From contig NW_024067981.1 of assembly GCF_009389715.1 (NCBI RefSeq), positions 248,001 to 312,000 of the forward strand: a DNA stretch of 64,000 nt, in the 5' to 3' direction. Source of the DNA: Phoenix dactylifera (taxonomy: Eukaryota > Streptophyta > Magnoliopsida > Arecales > Arecaceae). Both the position numbers and the translations under genes were made by a program. The notes under the pieces are model-generated. The model was not told the DNA's origin. It did no database searches and saw nothing but the letters and a program-made list of their open reading frames with translations. Positions 13,447-24,168 of this stretch are shown here, piece after piece. Each line of letters starts with the position of its first letter. The stretch's first letter is position 1.

Positions 13447-14699
13447 AAATATAGAAGTGCATGCCAAGAGAAACTACCGTTTCTTAAACCCAAAGTTTTA
13501 GTAAATTTGGCTGGTGGAATCTGATGTGTAACACCAAGTTGTAGTTTCCCAACTTTCATCTTTAGTCCTAGGGAATGTTTTAAGACTGTAAGGTTGAATT
13601 CATAGCAGGGAAAGTCAAAATACTATAGAGTGGGAGTAAATGGGTATAAAAAGTGAAAAAGATTAAGTGCACCCGGTGAGCTTTCCACATGATAAGTAAA
13701 TTTAGGAGAGCATATTAATTTCATTGCAACTTTATTAGCACATGTTTTTCATTTGATTAACAAAATATCAATTTACAACAAAAATATCAAATTTGTAACA
13801 TGACAATGAACAAGGATTTATGTAACCATTTGAGCAGCAAATATTTGAGATTGTAATCATAAGATCCCCAACCTTAATGAAGAAGTGAAAACACTAGAAA
13901 GATTTAGTAAAATATTTGTTTTTCAAAAACAAAAGAGAAAAAAAAAAGATCAATTAGGAGCAATAATAATCCTGCATTAATTAATATCTGCACATAAACA
14001 ATTGCAGGGGAACGCTCTAATGAGCAAATTGTGAGGAGGAAATGAAATTGATGGCTAAGTCCTAATTGGCATACCCAGTCCCTGTTTGCCAGGTACTTGT
14101 AGGTCTCACTCAACTAACCAACGACAACCGAGTATTGAATTAATAAATTTATTTTATTTTTATTATACTTTACCGAATCTCGTAGCATCAAAAGAGATGC
14201 TACGATGGTTCCATTTTATTAAATTCACAAATTATATTTATGTAACAAGTTTGGCATGCAAAAAGGAAGAGAACTTAATTGGTACTCAACAGCAGTCGAT
14301 AATGGTGGATTTGGACAATGTCAAAGCTGGAATTTTGATGTTCAAACTCTACTATGAAATCCAAACATGCAGTTGTAAATTGTGAAGCTGAGAGCTAAAC
14401 TTTTTGACCTTTTCGATAAAATCTGAGAGCTAAACTTCATCCCGGTGATTCAAAAGAGATCATACAGGAACTGGGAAAAACTAATCAGATTTGCTGGACC
14501 TAAAAACAGATCAAAACATTCAACCGGATAGGTTGCAAGAAACTTTTAGTCACAGATGCGAAGCAACTTTTGATCTGATCTAGGTAGGCTGGACTCACAT
14601 TTGATCCATTTGCACCCCTAAATATGAAGTGAGATAGAAACTGTTATGTTCTCTTTCTACTTCAGAAGTACCATTTATTTTAAACCTCTCTCTTGTTAG
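13447..14699. other. Intergenic, no gene seen
   Basis: AT-rich sequence with only short unsupported ORFs. It ends at the left LTR of copia-A. Confidence 0.5.
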
Positions 14700-14976
14700 T
14701 GATGGGGCAAAGTCATAAACATAAAAAGAGAGAGCAAACTTCAAAGGAGGAAAAACTCGAAGAAAACTTTTATCAAGTTTGGCCACACTTATAAATAAGA
14801 ATCAACGAGTATTTATGGTAGTTGCTTTACAAGTGTCAAGAACAACTGAAAAATAAACATCTAAAAGATTGACCTCACCAACTAGATAAAGATAAGAAAT
14901 GATGATAGATTTAATATACTACATAACTTAATCCTAAAAGATAAAAATAAACTAGGAATTTGGATTAGCTTCAACA
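14700..14976 (-). repeat. copia-A 3' LTR
   Basis: 277-bp LTR. On the minus strand it starts TGTTGAAGCTAATCC, just after a clear polypurine tract, and ends CCCCATCA. It is the homologue of 46921-47803. Confidence 0.6.
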
Positions 14977-14999
14977 TCCCCTCTTTTTTTTTTAAGATT

Positions 15000-15640
15000 C
15001 GGTCAACCTTGCCATTCCCATTATACACTTAAGCCTGATGAATGAGTCAAACTTCAAAGGCTTGGTAAGAATATTTGCAATCTAAGCTCTTCGACTTGCA
15101 ATAAACTAGTTGGACTTGATTTTTATTCACTTGATCTCGGAGGAAGTGGAATCGTGTGTCTATATGCTTACTTCTTTCATGAGTAACTGGGTTCTTTGCC
15201 ACATCAATACCTTAAACGTTATTAAAAAAAAACCTTTACAGACCCTTTAATTGAAATGTAAATCTGATTCTAACATAATTCTCAAAGCCAAATTGCTTGA
15301 CATGCACTGGAAGCTGCAGTCATGTATTCTGCTTCATATGCGGACAAAGGAACAACTCATTGCTTTTTTGAGGACTATGAGAAAGCTGTAGAGCCAAAAT
15401 TGAAAACATAATCCAAAGTGTTTCTTCTACCATCTTGATTGCCACCCTAATCATTGTCAGAATATCCAATCAACTCATATGTGTTGGTTGAAGAATAAAA
15501 TAATCCATGGTCACAGGTACCTTTTATGCAGTGCAGAATTCTTGGATCCACAATCGAATCACTATATTCCTTGGATAATTTGGCTCCAACTACAATTGGA
15601 GTGCGCATGGGATTAACCAAAAATATGAAACTTTTTAAAA
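15000..15640 (-). pseudogene. copia-A RNase H remnant
   Basis: Minus-strand translation shows Ty1/copia RNase H landmarks in broken frames: LIGYSDND, the SAYEAEYMTAAS block and, near the end, SKHIDTRFHFLRDQV. In-frame stops interrupt it. It directly abuts integrase sequence near 15.65 kb, so the reverse transcriptase has been deleted. Confidence 0.65.
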
Positions 15641-15689
15641 AAATTTTGTAGCATGCTTCTTATGACAGAATAATTCCATATTCCATACC

Positions 15690-15960
15690 TTGAAATGCTT
15701 GGAATTATCAAAAACTTCAGATTTTCTTTTCGAAAAATAAACCCATATTTTCCTACTAAAATCATCTATGAAAGTGAGAAAATACCAACCAATTTTTTTC
15801 CAATGGATGGAGTATTCATTGGACCATACACATCAGAATGCAATAGTTCTAGCGGTTTTAAAGCACATTATTTATTTCCTCCTAAAACTGGTCTTCTATG
15901 TTGCTTTCGAAAATTATATCCCTTACAAAATTGTTTAGAATGTTCTATCATAGGTAGGCC
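15690..15960 (-). pseudogene. copia-A integrase remnant
   Basis: Minus-strand reading contains ACSKKYGKGPKGLP and LELLHSDVYGPM, the start of a copia integrase core with its first catalytic Asp (HSDVYGP). A stop separates the segments, and the rest of the integrase core is absent. Confidence 0.6.
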
Positions 15961-16570
15961 CTTAGGCCCTTTACCATATTTCTTTGAGCAAGCAACTTCA
16001 GACTCTGAAAGTTTTGAACCAAATCTAAGATGCCAAACCATGACTCATCTTTTGCATTAGCACTCCAGCAAAGATAAATATCACTCTTAACTTCTACTGG
16101 AAACATATGACTTTTTGATAGTGGAGCTTTTAGAATGAAGTTACCTCTGTCATCGTAGATGGCATTGTGCTTATCATCCAACTGCATATCATAACCTATT
16201 TCAATAAGTTGTAAATTAGTCTTCATGGCAAGGACAAAAAATGCAACAGAACTGTACTTCAGTTGAATAAGAATTCTCCCTTTACCTATTGCCGGTACCA
16301 TACTGTCATCTGCAAATCTGACTACAGTCAGCACCAATTCATCCAAATCAACAAACAACTCCTTGTTTTCAGTCATATGGCTGGTGCAGCCTGTGTCAAG
16401 AAACCAAATGTCTTTGCCTGCATCTTCCTCTTTTAAAGAAACCATAAGGAGAGTGTGACATTTTGCATCATCTGCTTCTTGTACAAAACGAGCTTGTTCT
16501 CCAGACTAATTGTCTTTTCTGAATCTGAACTCAGATGCATAATGCCCATAACGATAACAATTTATAGCAT
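15948..16570 (-). pseudogene. copia-A zinc knuckle, protease and pre-integrase remnant
   Basis: Minus strand. A 165-codon open stretch from 16445 carries the copia protease signature WFLDTGCTSHMT (catalytic Asp in DTG) and pre-integrase sequence. Upstream near 16.55 kb, CYRYGHYASEF is a decayed CCHC knuckle whose last Cys is lost. Broken, so no function is expected. Confidence 0.65.
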
Positions 16571-16830
16571 TTAACATGTAACTTGTCATACCTTCCTCGC
16601 CATTGTTCACATCCTTTTTGTGAGGTTTGTTGGCTTGAATCAAGTTGGTGACCATCTGAATGGTGAGACTCATTCCTGCCATTTACTGTACCATAACCAT
16701 GAGTGCTTCTATATATGTCCTCTAGAATTACCTCGCTGGCTTCTACCATGGCCTCTGCTATGACCTTTCGTAGCACCAATATCTCTATCACTTGATTGGT
16801 TTCTCTACGCCTTTCTCATTCAACTGATGC

Positions 16831-17355
16831 TCATGAGCTTCTAGTGATTCTGTTAACTTGTCGACTGTCATTGTGGATAGTCCTTCGACTCTTCAATTGC
16901 CACGATAATGTGTTCGAATCTTGTTGTAATGTTAGCAAGATCTTTTCCACCATGGCAAGTTCTTCAATCTTGTCTCCATTTGCTCTCATTTGATTTGTCA
17001 AGGCCAATACTCGAGATACATAAGCATAAATAGTTTCAGTATTTTCCACTTGCAAAAGCTTAAATTGACATCTCAAAGTTTGAAGTCTCACTTTTTTGAC
17101 CTTCTTGGATTTTTTTATAGGATTTTAAAATATCACATGCTTGCTTTGCCGTAGTTTCCCCAGAGATCTTCTCAAGTAGCGTGTCATCGACACCTCGATG
17201 AATGAAAATAATGCCTTCTTATCTTTCTTTTTGTTCTCTCAGGGGGCTTGTTGCTGGGCGTTGGTTGGATTCTCCCCAACTTCAGCAACTCTCAACTTCC
17301 ACAACATCAAGTATTTCTTGATAACCAAAGAGTATCTTCATCTAGATACTCTAAT
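16831..17355 (-). pseudogene. copia-A gag remnant
   Basis: Minus-strand reading contains MKILFGYQEILDVVE-like and YAYVSRVLALTNQMRANG segments typical of the UBN2-type gag of Ty1/copia. Stops and a frameshift interrupt it. Its N-terminal side runs straight into the poly(A) end of the LINE at about 17.36 kb, as expected if the LINE landed in gag. Confidence 0.6.
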
Positions 17356-17360
17356 TATCA

Positions 17361-19077
17361 ACATTTTTTTTTAGGAAAATAGGGAGGTAGAAGACCACCC
17401 AAAGTTTGTTCAAACGAAATATTTACAAATCAACTACAAGCTGAATGATTGACAACTCATAGAAGAAAGAACCTAAAGCAAGGAACCAGATTGATAAGAT
17501 ATTAGGTAGCAGAGAGGCTAGAGGTTATCTTCCTAACCAAGTAGGAGGTTGTGGAAGTAATCCACCCAAAGCCACCGAGGCAATCGAGCGCCTCTTATTG
17601 AGGAATAGGAGGTTGTGGTCACAGAGGGTAAACCAATCATTGACAAAAGTAATCCACCCAAAGCCACCGAGGCAATCGAGCGCCTCTTATTGAGGAATAG
17701 CCTGGCGTTTCTCTCCTTCCACACACCCATACAAAAGCAGCATACAACATAAGAATTAGAGGTCGCACCTTTAAAAATTTTTTTATTGAGCCATTTTAAA
17801 CAAAGAAAGTAAGAGAAGCTTGTGGATGAAGTACTCCTAGAGCTAGGCATATAGTCTTCCAAATCGAAGAGAATAAATGACAGGAGGAGAATAAATGGTC
17901 GGTCATCTCTAGAGCTTGGTTGAAATCACGCACCCACCAAGGTTCTTTCCGAGCCTTCTGCCAATTAGATCTCGTGTTCGGTTTCTTTTTCCAACAGATC
18001 CATAAGAAATATTTGATTTTAAGAGGAATAGGCAAGCACCAGAGTGAGGAAGCAAAGCTGCATTTCACCGCTCTCAAGTTGAGGAATTGATATAGGGATG
18101 AAGAGGAAAAGGTCCCTTTGCTGTTGGCCTGCCACAGAACGATGATCCTCCTCCTGAATCCTGATTAAGAGTAACAGATGCCAAAAGAGAGGAGAGCTGA
18201 GTGAATTGAGCACGGACCGCAGTAGGAACAACTTCAGGCAATCTAATTCTCCAAGTTGAAGTTCTGTAGTGGAAAAACCTTGCCCCAGTGCCTTGTTTTC
18301 TCCTGATCAAGACATAGAGGTCCGGGAAAATCTGCCTTCCAGAAGAGTGCACCATGACCTATAGCGGACCCGGTTCCAGAAAGATAGAAGCACACCTCTA
18401 ACCTTTTTCCAAAGGCTTGAGCACCTTTGCAAAGTCTTCCAATTTGGGGAGAGCTTGACTCTTCTGTGATAGGCAAAAAGAATTTGTTTCTTCCATAGCC
18501 TCAGATCAGGAGAGAGCAATCTCCAGCCCCATTTGGATAAGAGAGACAAGTTAAGTTGCTGGAGATTTTTCACCCCCAGTCTGCCCTCCTCCTTGAGCAT
18601 GCAAACAGATGGCCAATTCATCTTGCAAGATAGCCCCCCTCCATTGGCCGGGCCAGACCACAGAAAAGATCTTCTGTACCTGTCAATCCTCTTAGAGACC
18701 CAAACTGGTACCTTCTTAAAAGAGATAAATAATAGAGAGGAAGTGAAGTGAGGACCGAGTTCATAAGAATGAGCCTTCCTGCAAAAGAGAGAATTTTGCC
18801 TTTCCACATGGCCAGCCTAGATGCCACCCTCTGCAGCAAGTTGATTGAGAGGCCTGAAACCAGCTCAAAACTGTAGAGGATGATCTTCAAAGCAGCAATG
18901 TATTCTCTTTTGGCCTTAGCAAAAATGAGGGTGTCGTCAGTATATTGGAGAATCTTTGTGCTGCCTCTAACCCATTGGTTTCCTAGTCCTCAAAAAGCCC
19001 TTCTGACGTCTCAGAGCCCATCCATTCCACCGAGGGGATCTAATTGAGTTTCTTTCAGAAGTTAGCAGATTTATCGA
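17361..19077 (-). pseudogene. LINE reverse transcriptase C-terminal half, zf-RVT and 3' end
   Basis: Minus strand. It contains QYTDDTLIFAKAK (the YxDD catalytic loop near 18.93 kb), GLSINLLQRVASRLAMWKGK, the PSVCMLKEEGRLGVKNLQQLN block, then zf-RVT sequence (FLWICWKKKPN, VWKERNARLFLNKR). Several frameshifts separate these pieces. Between the insertion point and the YTDD motif there are only about 150 bases, so most of the RT fingers and palm is missing: an internal deletion near 18.97 kb. A copy-back of about 70 bp (GCCACCGAGGCAATCGAGCG...) appears twice at 17.57 and 17.66 kb. Confidence 0.75.
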
Positions 19078-20428
19078 TGTTGGGGGAAAAACCCCAAAAT
19101 CATACCACTATGGAGGCGCTCGGCCAAAAAGCGCCGACCAGAAAGGAGCTCGGCCAAAAAGCGCCGACCAGAAAGGAGCCCAACCAGAGGGGCGCTCGAC
19201 CAGAGAGAGCGCCAATCTGAAAAGATGCTTGGCCCAAAAGTGCCGACCGGAGCGCCAAGAGGCGCTCGGACCAACCAACGTCCCAAAGTAGGGATGTTCG
19301 CCTAGAAAGAGCCGACCAGGAAGACGCTCGACTAAAGGGCGCCGACCAGAGAGAGCGCCAAGAGGCGCCCAATCAAAATAACCAAGTAGAGATGCTCGGA
19401 TAGGAACAACCGACCAACGGACGCCGACCAGAGAAGCGCTCAACTAGAAAGCGCTGACTAGAGAGCGCCAAATAGAGGTGCTCGGCTAGAAGGTGCTCGC
19501 CCAAAGGGCGCCGACCAGGAGTACTTGAAGCAACCCCGCCACAGGGCGCCCCATTGGGCGACCAGCTCGGCTCGGCACCCTTGCCGAGCCGATGCCTTAA
19601 CCAAATGTTCAACCTCCGCCTAAAGTCCAAGGGACTTGACAACTCCTACGGCTTGCGACCTGCCACTATCTCCAAGCCATCAAGGCATAAGATCTCCGCA
19701 GGCGTTCGGCACGACCTGCCATTAATGCATGAGACTCCCTCAAGTCTCCGATGCACTCAGGCATTTAATGAACACGGCCCAAGACGATCTCCGGATCACT
19801 GAACCATCAGAGCGTATGGCTCTACCTGGCCGCCGGTTCATTCGGTAATAAATGCACTTACCATCCACAGACCCCAGGCCCGCTACGGCCGGCGGTTCAA
19901 CCACTCCAACAGGTCCGATCGACCGTGACAACTCCCTGGTTTCGGTCTGATTCGGCCCCGTTCTCCACTATGCCATAAATGGGCCAAATCGTGCCCAATT
20001 ATCACAGACAGGAACAAATCCCCCGGTTACCTCCCAGGTAACGTAATCCCCTCCTATAAAAGGGAACCTGGGAGAACCAAGGGGAAGAGGACAACAAAAA
20101 AACGAAAACAGATCCCCGGGACTGAACCCGCCGGGAAGCACAGACACAAGGGAGGACATCATCCTCTTCGTCTTCTTTATCTTATCCAAATGTTCTTGCT
20201 GTCTTCTCCAGATACTCTCTTCCCTGCTCTCTCCACATATTGGCCCCCTCTGACTTAAGCATCGGAGGGCCGGCGCCGGGGAGCCCGGCCACCGGCTTTT
20301 TGCAGGACTTACACCCCTCTAGGAGGACGTCACCGGCCGGCGCGCCGCCGTCCGCCCTTCCGGTAGCGGAGCTCCTCCTCCCCCTGTCCTGGCTTCGTGG
20401 TAGCCCCCGGGTCCAATTTCCAGCAACA
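19078..20428 (+). repeat. Gypsy 5' LTR (1351 bp)
   Basis: TGTTGGGGGAAAAACC ... CAGCAACA. It contains two copies of a 30-bp unit (AGCTCGGCCAAAAAGCGCC core), a dispersed GCGCCGACCAGAGA motif, and a TATA box (TATAAAA, 20055-20061) about 375 bp before the end. It drives transcription of gag-pol. The matching 3' LTR has four copies of the 30-bp unit. Confidence 0.95.
20055..20061 (+). promoter_or_regulatory. TATA box of gypsy 5' LTR
   Basis: CCTATAAAAGGGAACC sits in the LTR downstream of the repeat-rich U3, consistent with the RNA polymerase II start of the genomic transcript about 30 bp further on. The same box recurs at 42495-42501 in the 3' LTR. Confidence 0.7.
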
Positions 20429-20430
20429 GT

Positions 20431-20447
20431 TGGCGCTAGAAGGAGGG
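20431..20447 (+). other. Gypsy primer-binding site
   Basis: TGGCGCTAGAAGGAGGG begins 2 bases after the LTR. It has the TGG start expected for pairing with a tRNA CCA end. The exact tRNA was not assigned. Confidence 0.6.
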
Positions 20448-20462
20448 ACCGAGTTCGCTGCC

Positions 20463-22307
20463 ATGAAGCTAAGAAGCAAAGGGGCTTCCAACGCCTCTCG
20501 ACGTCCACCACCTAGTCCTGAGCATTCCGTCCGAAACTCACCACCTCCGGCCGAGTCAACCCCTCAAGTCCGGCCGGAGCAGTTTGATGCCCTGGTGCAA
20601 CAAGTGCAAGCCTTGGCTACCGCTGTCCAAAGCTTGCAACCCAGGGGCATCCCAACGGCACCGTCTCCTCCAGCTCCAGCTCAACCGGAGCCTCCTACAA
20701 GCGGACTTCCCCTTCGAGGCCAGGACTTCCAAGTCCAGGCCTCCCTCTGGAGAGAGCACCCAGCGAGAGGCTACGGAGGCTGGCCACAGCCTTCAGAAGC
20801 TGAGTCGGTTCCAGGGCAACCTGCGCTCGAACGAACCGCTGCAGCGATCCTCCAGAATGATGAACTCGACAAGAAGGTCGAGAAGTTGGAGCGCCAAATC
20901 CAGGCACTCCACGGGAGAAAATCAGGACGTGATAACGACTTCGAGTTCACTACGAAGTCTCCCTTCTCCCCGGAGATCGAAGATGAACCGGTTCCACCAC
21001 GGTTCAAGATGCCCCAGGTGGAGCCCTACAACGGCAAGGCTGATCCCCTGGACCACCTGGAGAGTTACCGGGTCTTAATGGCCCTACAAGGAGCCTCGGA
21101 GGCCATGATGTGCAAAGCTTTCCCGGCGACACTCCGAGGGCCAGCCCGACTTTGGTTTACCGGGCTGAAGCCGAGTACTGTCTCTTCCTTTGAGCAGCTC
21201 GGCAGACAATTTGCTGGCAACTTTGCCGCCAGCCAGCCCCAACGGCGGACATCTGACTCCCTCCTTGACATCAAACAAAAGGAGGGAGAATCCTTCAAGG
21301 AGTACTTGGACCGGTTCACCGCCGCAACATGGGAGGTCCGGGAGCTTGACCAGTCAATCGCCATGTCAACATTGAAGACTGGAGCCCGGTCCTACAGATT
21401 CCTCTTCTCGATCGAGAAGAATTTCCCCACGGACCTCACCGAAATGTTCGCTCGGGCGCGGAAGTATGCCAAGGCAGAAGAGGCCGTGGCAGTTAGGCGG
21501 GGTGGAACCGAGCAGAACCCCAAGAAAAGACGCCGCGAGGAGCGCGGCCGACCCAGAAGCCCGTCTCCACGACGAGCTAAGAATCCGCCCCGCCCGAAGA
21601 GTCCACCCCGGTTGAGAGGACCGCCGCAGCAGAGGTCACTCCGCCCGAGGTTCCCACTGCAGGCCCGTGCACCTGAAGGGAGGTATGAAAAGTATACTCC
21701 CCTCAATGCTCCTCGGGCTGAAATCCTCATGGAGATTGAGAGTCGGGATTGCATCTGGCTCCCCCCTCCAAAGCCAGACACCAGAATCTGGCGTGATCTC
21801 CGGAAGTATTGCCGTTTTCACCGGGATCACGGCCATGATACCGAGGATTGTTATCAGCTCCGAAATGAGATCGAAGCACTCATTCGCCGAGGGGTGCTCG
21901 ATCGGTTTGTGCAAGGCCGGCGTGAAGGGAAGAAGCCAGCCGAAGGAGCAGCACAGCCTGAAGGTTCCAATGCCAACAGGCCCATCGCCGGCGTCATCAA
22001 CACTATCCGAGGAGGGACCTCGGCTGGGGAAGCCTCAGGGGAAGGAGCCTCCTCGAAGCGCCCGCGCACCTCTGAAGCCATCTCCTTCTCAGATGACGAT
22101 CTAGAGGGAGTCGAAACTCCCCATGATGATGCCATGGTCATCTCCATGATCATAAATAAATTTGATGTAAAACGCATCCTGGTTGATAATGGAAGCTCGG
22201 CGAATGTTTTGTATTTTGATGCTTATTGTAAAATGGGGATGACAAAAGAACAGCTACGGAGGATGAATGCTCCGCTAGTTGGATTCACTGGGGATCAGTC
22301 CCAGTAG
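20463..22307 (+). pseudogene. Gypsy gag and protease (frameshifted)
   Basis: The first ATG after the PBS opens MKLRSKGASNASRR; the frame is also open back into the LTR, but that part is not expected to be translated. A proline-rich N-terminus and a coiled coil near residue 145 are followed by the retrotransposon gag core (FPATLRGPARLWFTGL, about residues 220-290). Next come an Arg/Pro-rich linker and a Cys/His knuckle (CRFHRDHGHDTEDC, about residue 450). The protease active site is LVDNGSSANVLY near residue 574. The frame ends early at 22305-22307: loss of one base near 22295 shifts the frame in the protease, and sequence homologous to the usual continuation resumes one frame over. Gag packages the RNA; the protease would process gag-pol. 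Confidence 0.85.
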
Positions 22308-24168
22308 AGGGCGAGATCGACCTTCTGGTCACAGCCGGGCTCGCCCCTCGTGAAAGTACCGTGGGTATGAGCTTCCTTGTGATACGCCTGCCCTCGGTTT
22401 ACAACGCCATCCTTGGAAGGCCAGGACTCAACGCCCTCCGAGCAGCGGTCTCAACTCACCACCTGCTGATGCGATTCCCCACCAGCCAGGGAGTCGGTGA
22501 AGTCCGAGGGGACCAAATGGTGGCAAGGCGATGCTACCTAGCGACCCACGAGGCAAGACGACCAGCCGAGGTGCCCGCCCCAACGACTGACCAGCCCTCA
22601 ACTGAAGTTATGGAGGCACGGGTCAACCCCCAGAAAGAGCGGGTAGAGCCTGGTGAGTTGTTAATTCAAGTTCCCTTACGAGAGAACTTTCCCGAGCTAA
22701 CCGTGCAGGTCGGCTCTGGCCTTGGCGAAAACGAGAGGAGTCGCCTCGTCGACTTCCTACGGGACAATATGGATGTCTTCGCCTGGTCGCCTGTAGACAT
22801 GCCGGGGATAGACCCGGAGGTCATGGTCCACCGGCTTCAGGTGAAGCCGACCTGCAAGCCCGTGCGACAAAAGAAGCGAGGCGCCGCCCCTGAACGACAA
22901 CGAGCAGCAGCCGAGGAGGTCGGCAAGCTCCTTGAAGCCGGCTTCATCCGGGAGATATCCTACCCGGAATGGCTCGCCAATGTGGTCCTCGTCAAAAAAG
23001 CTAGCGGAAAGTGGCGTATGTGCGTGGACTACACCGACCTGAATAAAGCCTGCCCGAAGGACAGCTTTCCACTTCCCAGCATCGACCAGCTCGTGGACTC
23101 CACCTCGGGTCACGAGCTGCTGGCATTCATGGACGCCTTTTCCGGATATAACCAGATCCGCATGGCGCCAGAAGACGAGGAAAAGACTGCCTTCATCACC
23201 GACGGGGGAACCTACTGCTACAAAGTGATGCCATTCGGTCTAAAAAATGCCGGGGCGACTTATCAAAGGCTGGTCAGCCGGATCTTCAAAGACCAAATAG
23301 GCCGAAACATGGAGGTCTACGTGGATGACATGCTGGTGAAAAGCAAGGCGGCGCAAGACCACATAGCCGACCTCAATGAAGCATTCTCCACACTCCGAAA
23401 GTACCAGATGAAGCTCAACCCAGCTAAATGTGCATTCGGGGTCACCTCCGGCAAATTCCTCGGCTTCATCATTACACAACGAGGAATCGAGGCCAATCCA
23501 GAGAAGATCCGAGCCCTCCAAAGGATGACGCCTCCCAGGACGGTCAAGGAGGTACAGCGGCTCACGGGCCGAGTGGCAGCCCTCGGGAGGTTTATCTCCC
23601 GCTCAGCCGAGCGCTGCCTTCCATTCTTTGCAGCCCTCAAGAAGCCGAAGAACTTTTTGTGGTCGGACGAGTGCCAGCAATCTTTTGAAGAGCTCAAGCA
23701 CCTGCTGGCTTCCCCTCCCCTACTCACGAAGCCTCAACAGGGTGAGCTCCTCTACTTGTATTTAGCTGTCTCCCCTGTAGCAGTAAGCTCGGTCCTGGTC
23801 CGAGAGGAGGGGAAACTTCAGAAACCGGTGTATTACACCAGCCGGGTCTTAAGGGATGCTGAGACCCGATACTCCAAGCTTGAGAAGACCGCCTATGCTT
23901 TGGTCATCTCAGCTCGGAGGCTCCGACCCTACTTCCAAGCTCACACAGTGGCTGTGCTGACTGACCAGCCGATCAAGCAGATCCTGCAGAGATCAGATCG
24001 TGCGGGTCGGATCACTAAATGGGCCATTGAGCTCGGGGAATTCGACATTGAGTACCGGCCCAGACAAGCGATCAAAGCACAAGCACTCGCAGACTTTATA
24101 GCCGAGTGCACCATACCAGATGAGGTCGAGCCTGAACCTGAGCCACCGCTGGAGCGGACCCCGAGTTT
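22296..24168 (+). pseudogene. Gypsy pol, first part: protease end, reverse transcriptase, RNase H
   Basis: Open from the frameshift; the first internal start lies near 22361. RT motifs in order: CVDYTDLNKACPKDSFPLP, FMDAFSGYNQIRMAPEDE, FGLKNAGATYQRLV, then YVDDMLVKSK, the catalytic YVDD, near 23.32 kb. The conventional RNase H follows (LAVSPVAVSSVLVREE, YYTSRVLRDAETRYSKLEK, LTDQPIKQIL). The domain ends ALADFIAECT, then an acidic Glu/Pro linker. The frame is cut by copia-B after the Pro-Ser-Phe codons at 24168. All RT catalytic residues seen are present. Confidence 0.9.

Noticed and set aside
19071..19643. Several ORFs of 70-130 codons in the gypsy LTRs (also 41367-42082)
   Set aside because: They read through 30-bp LTR repeats (Ala/Leu/Ser/Trp-rich) and recur identically in both LTRs.
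20397..20462. Upstream start for gypsy gag inside the LTR
   Set aside because: It lies before the PBS and largely within the LTR; the ATG at 20463 follows the PBS and is the expected position.
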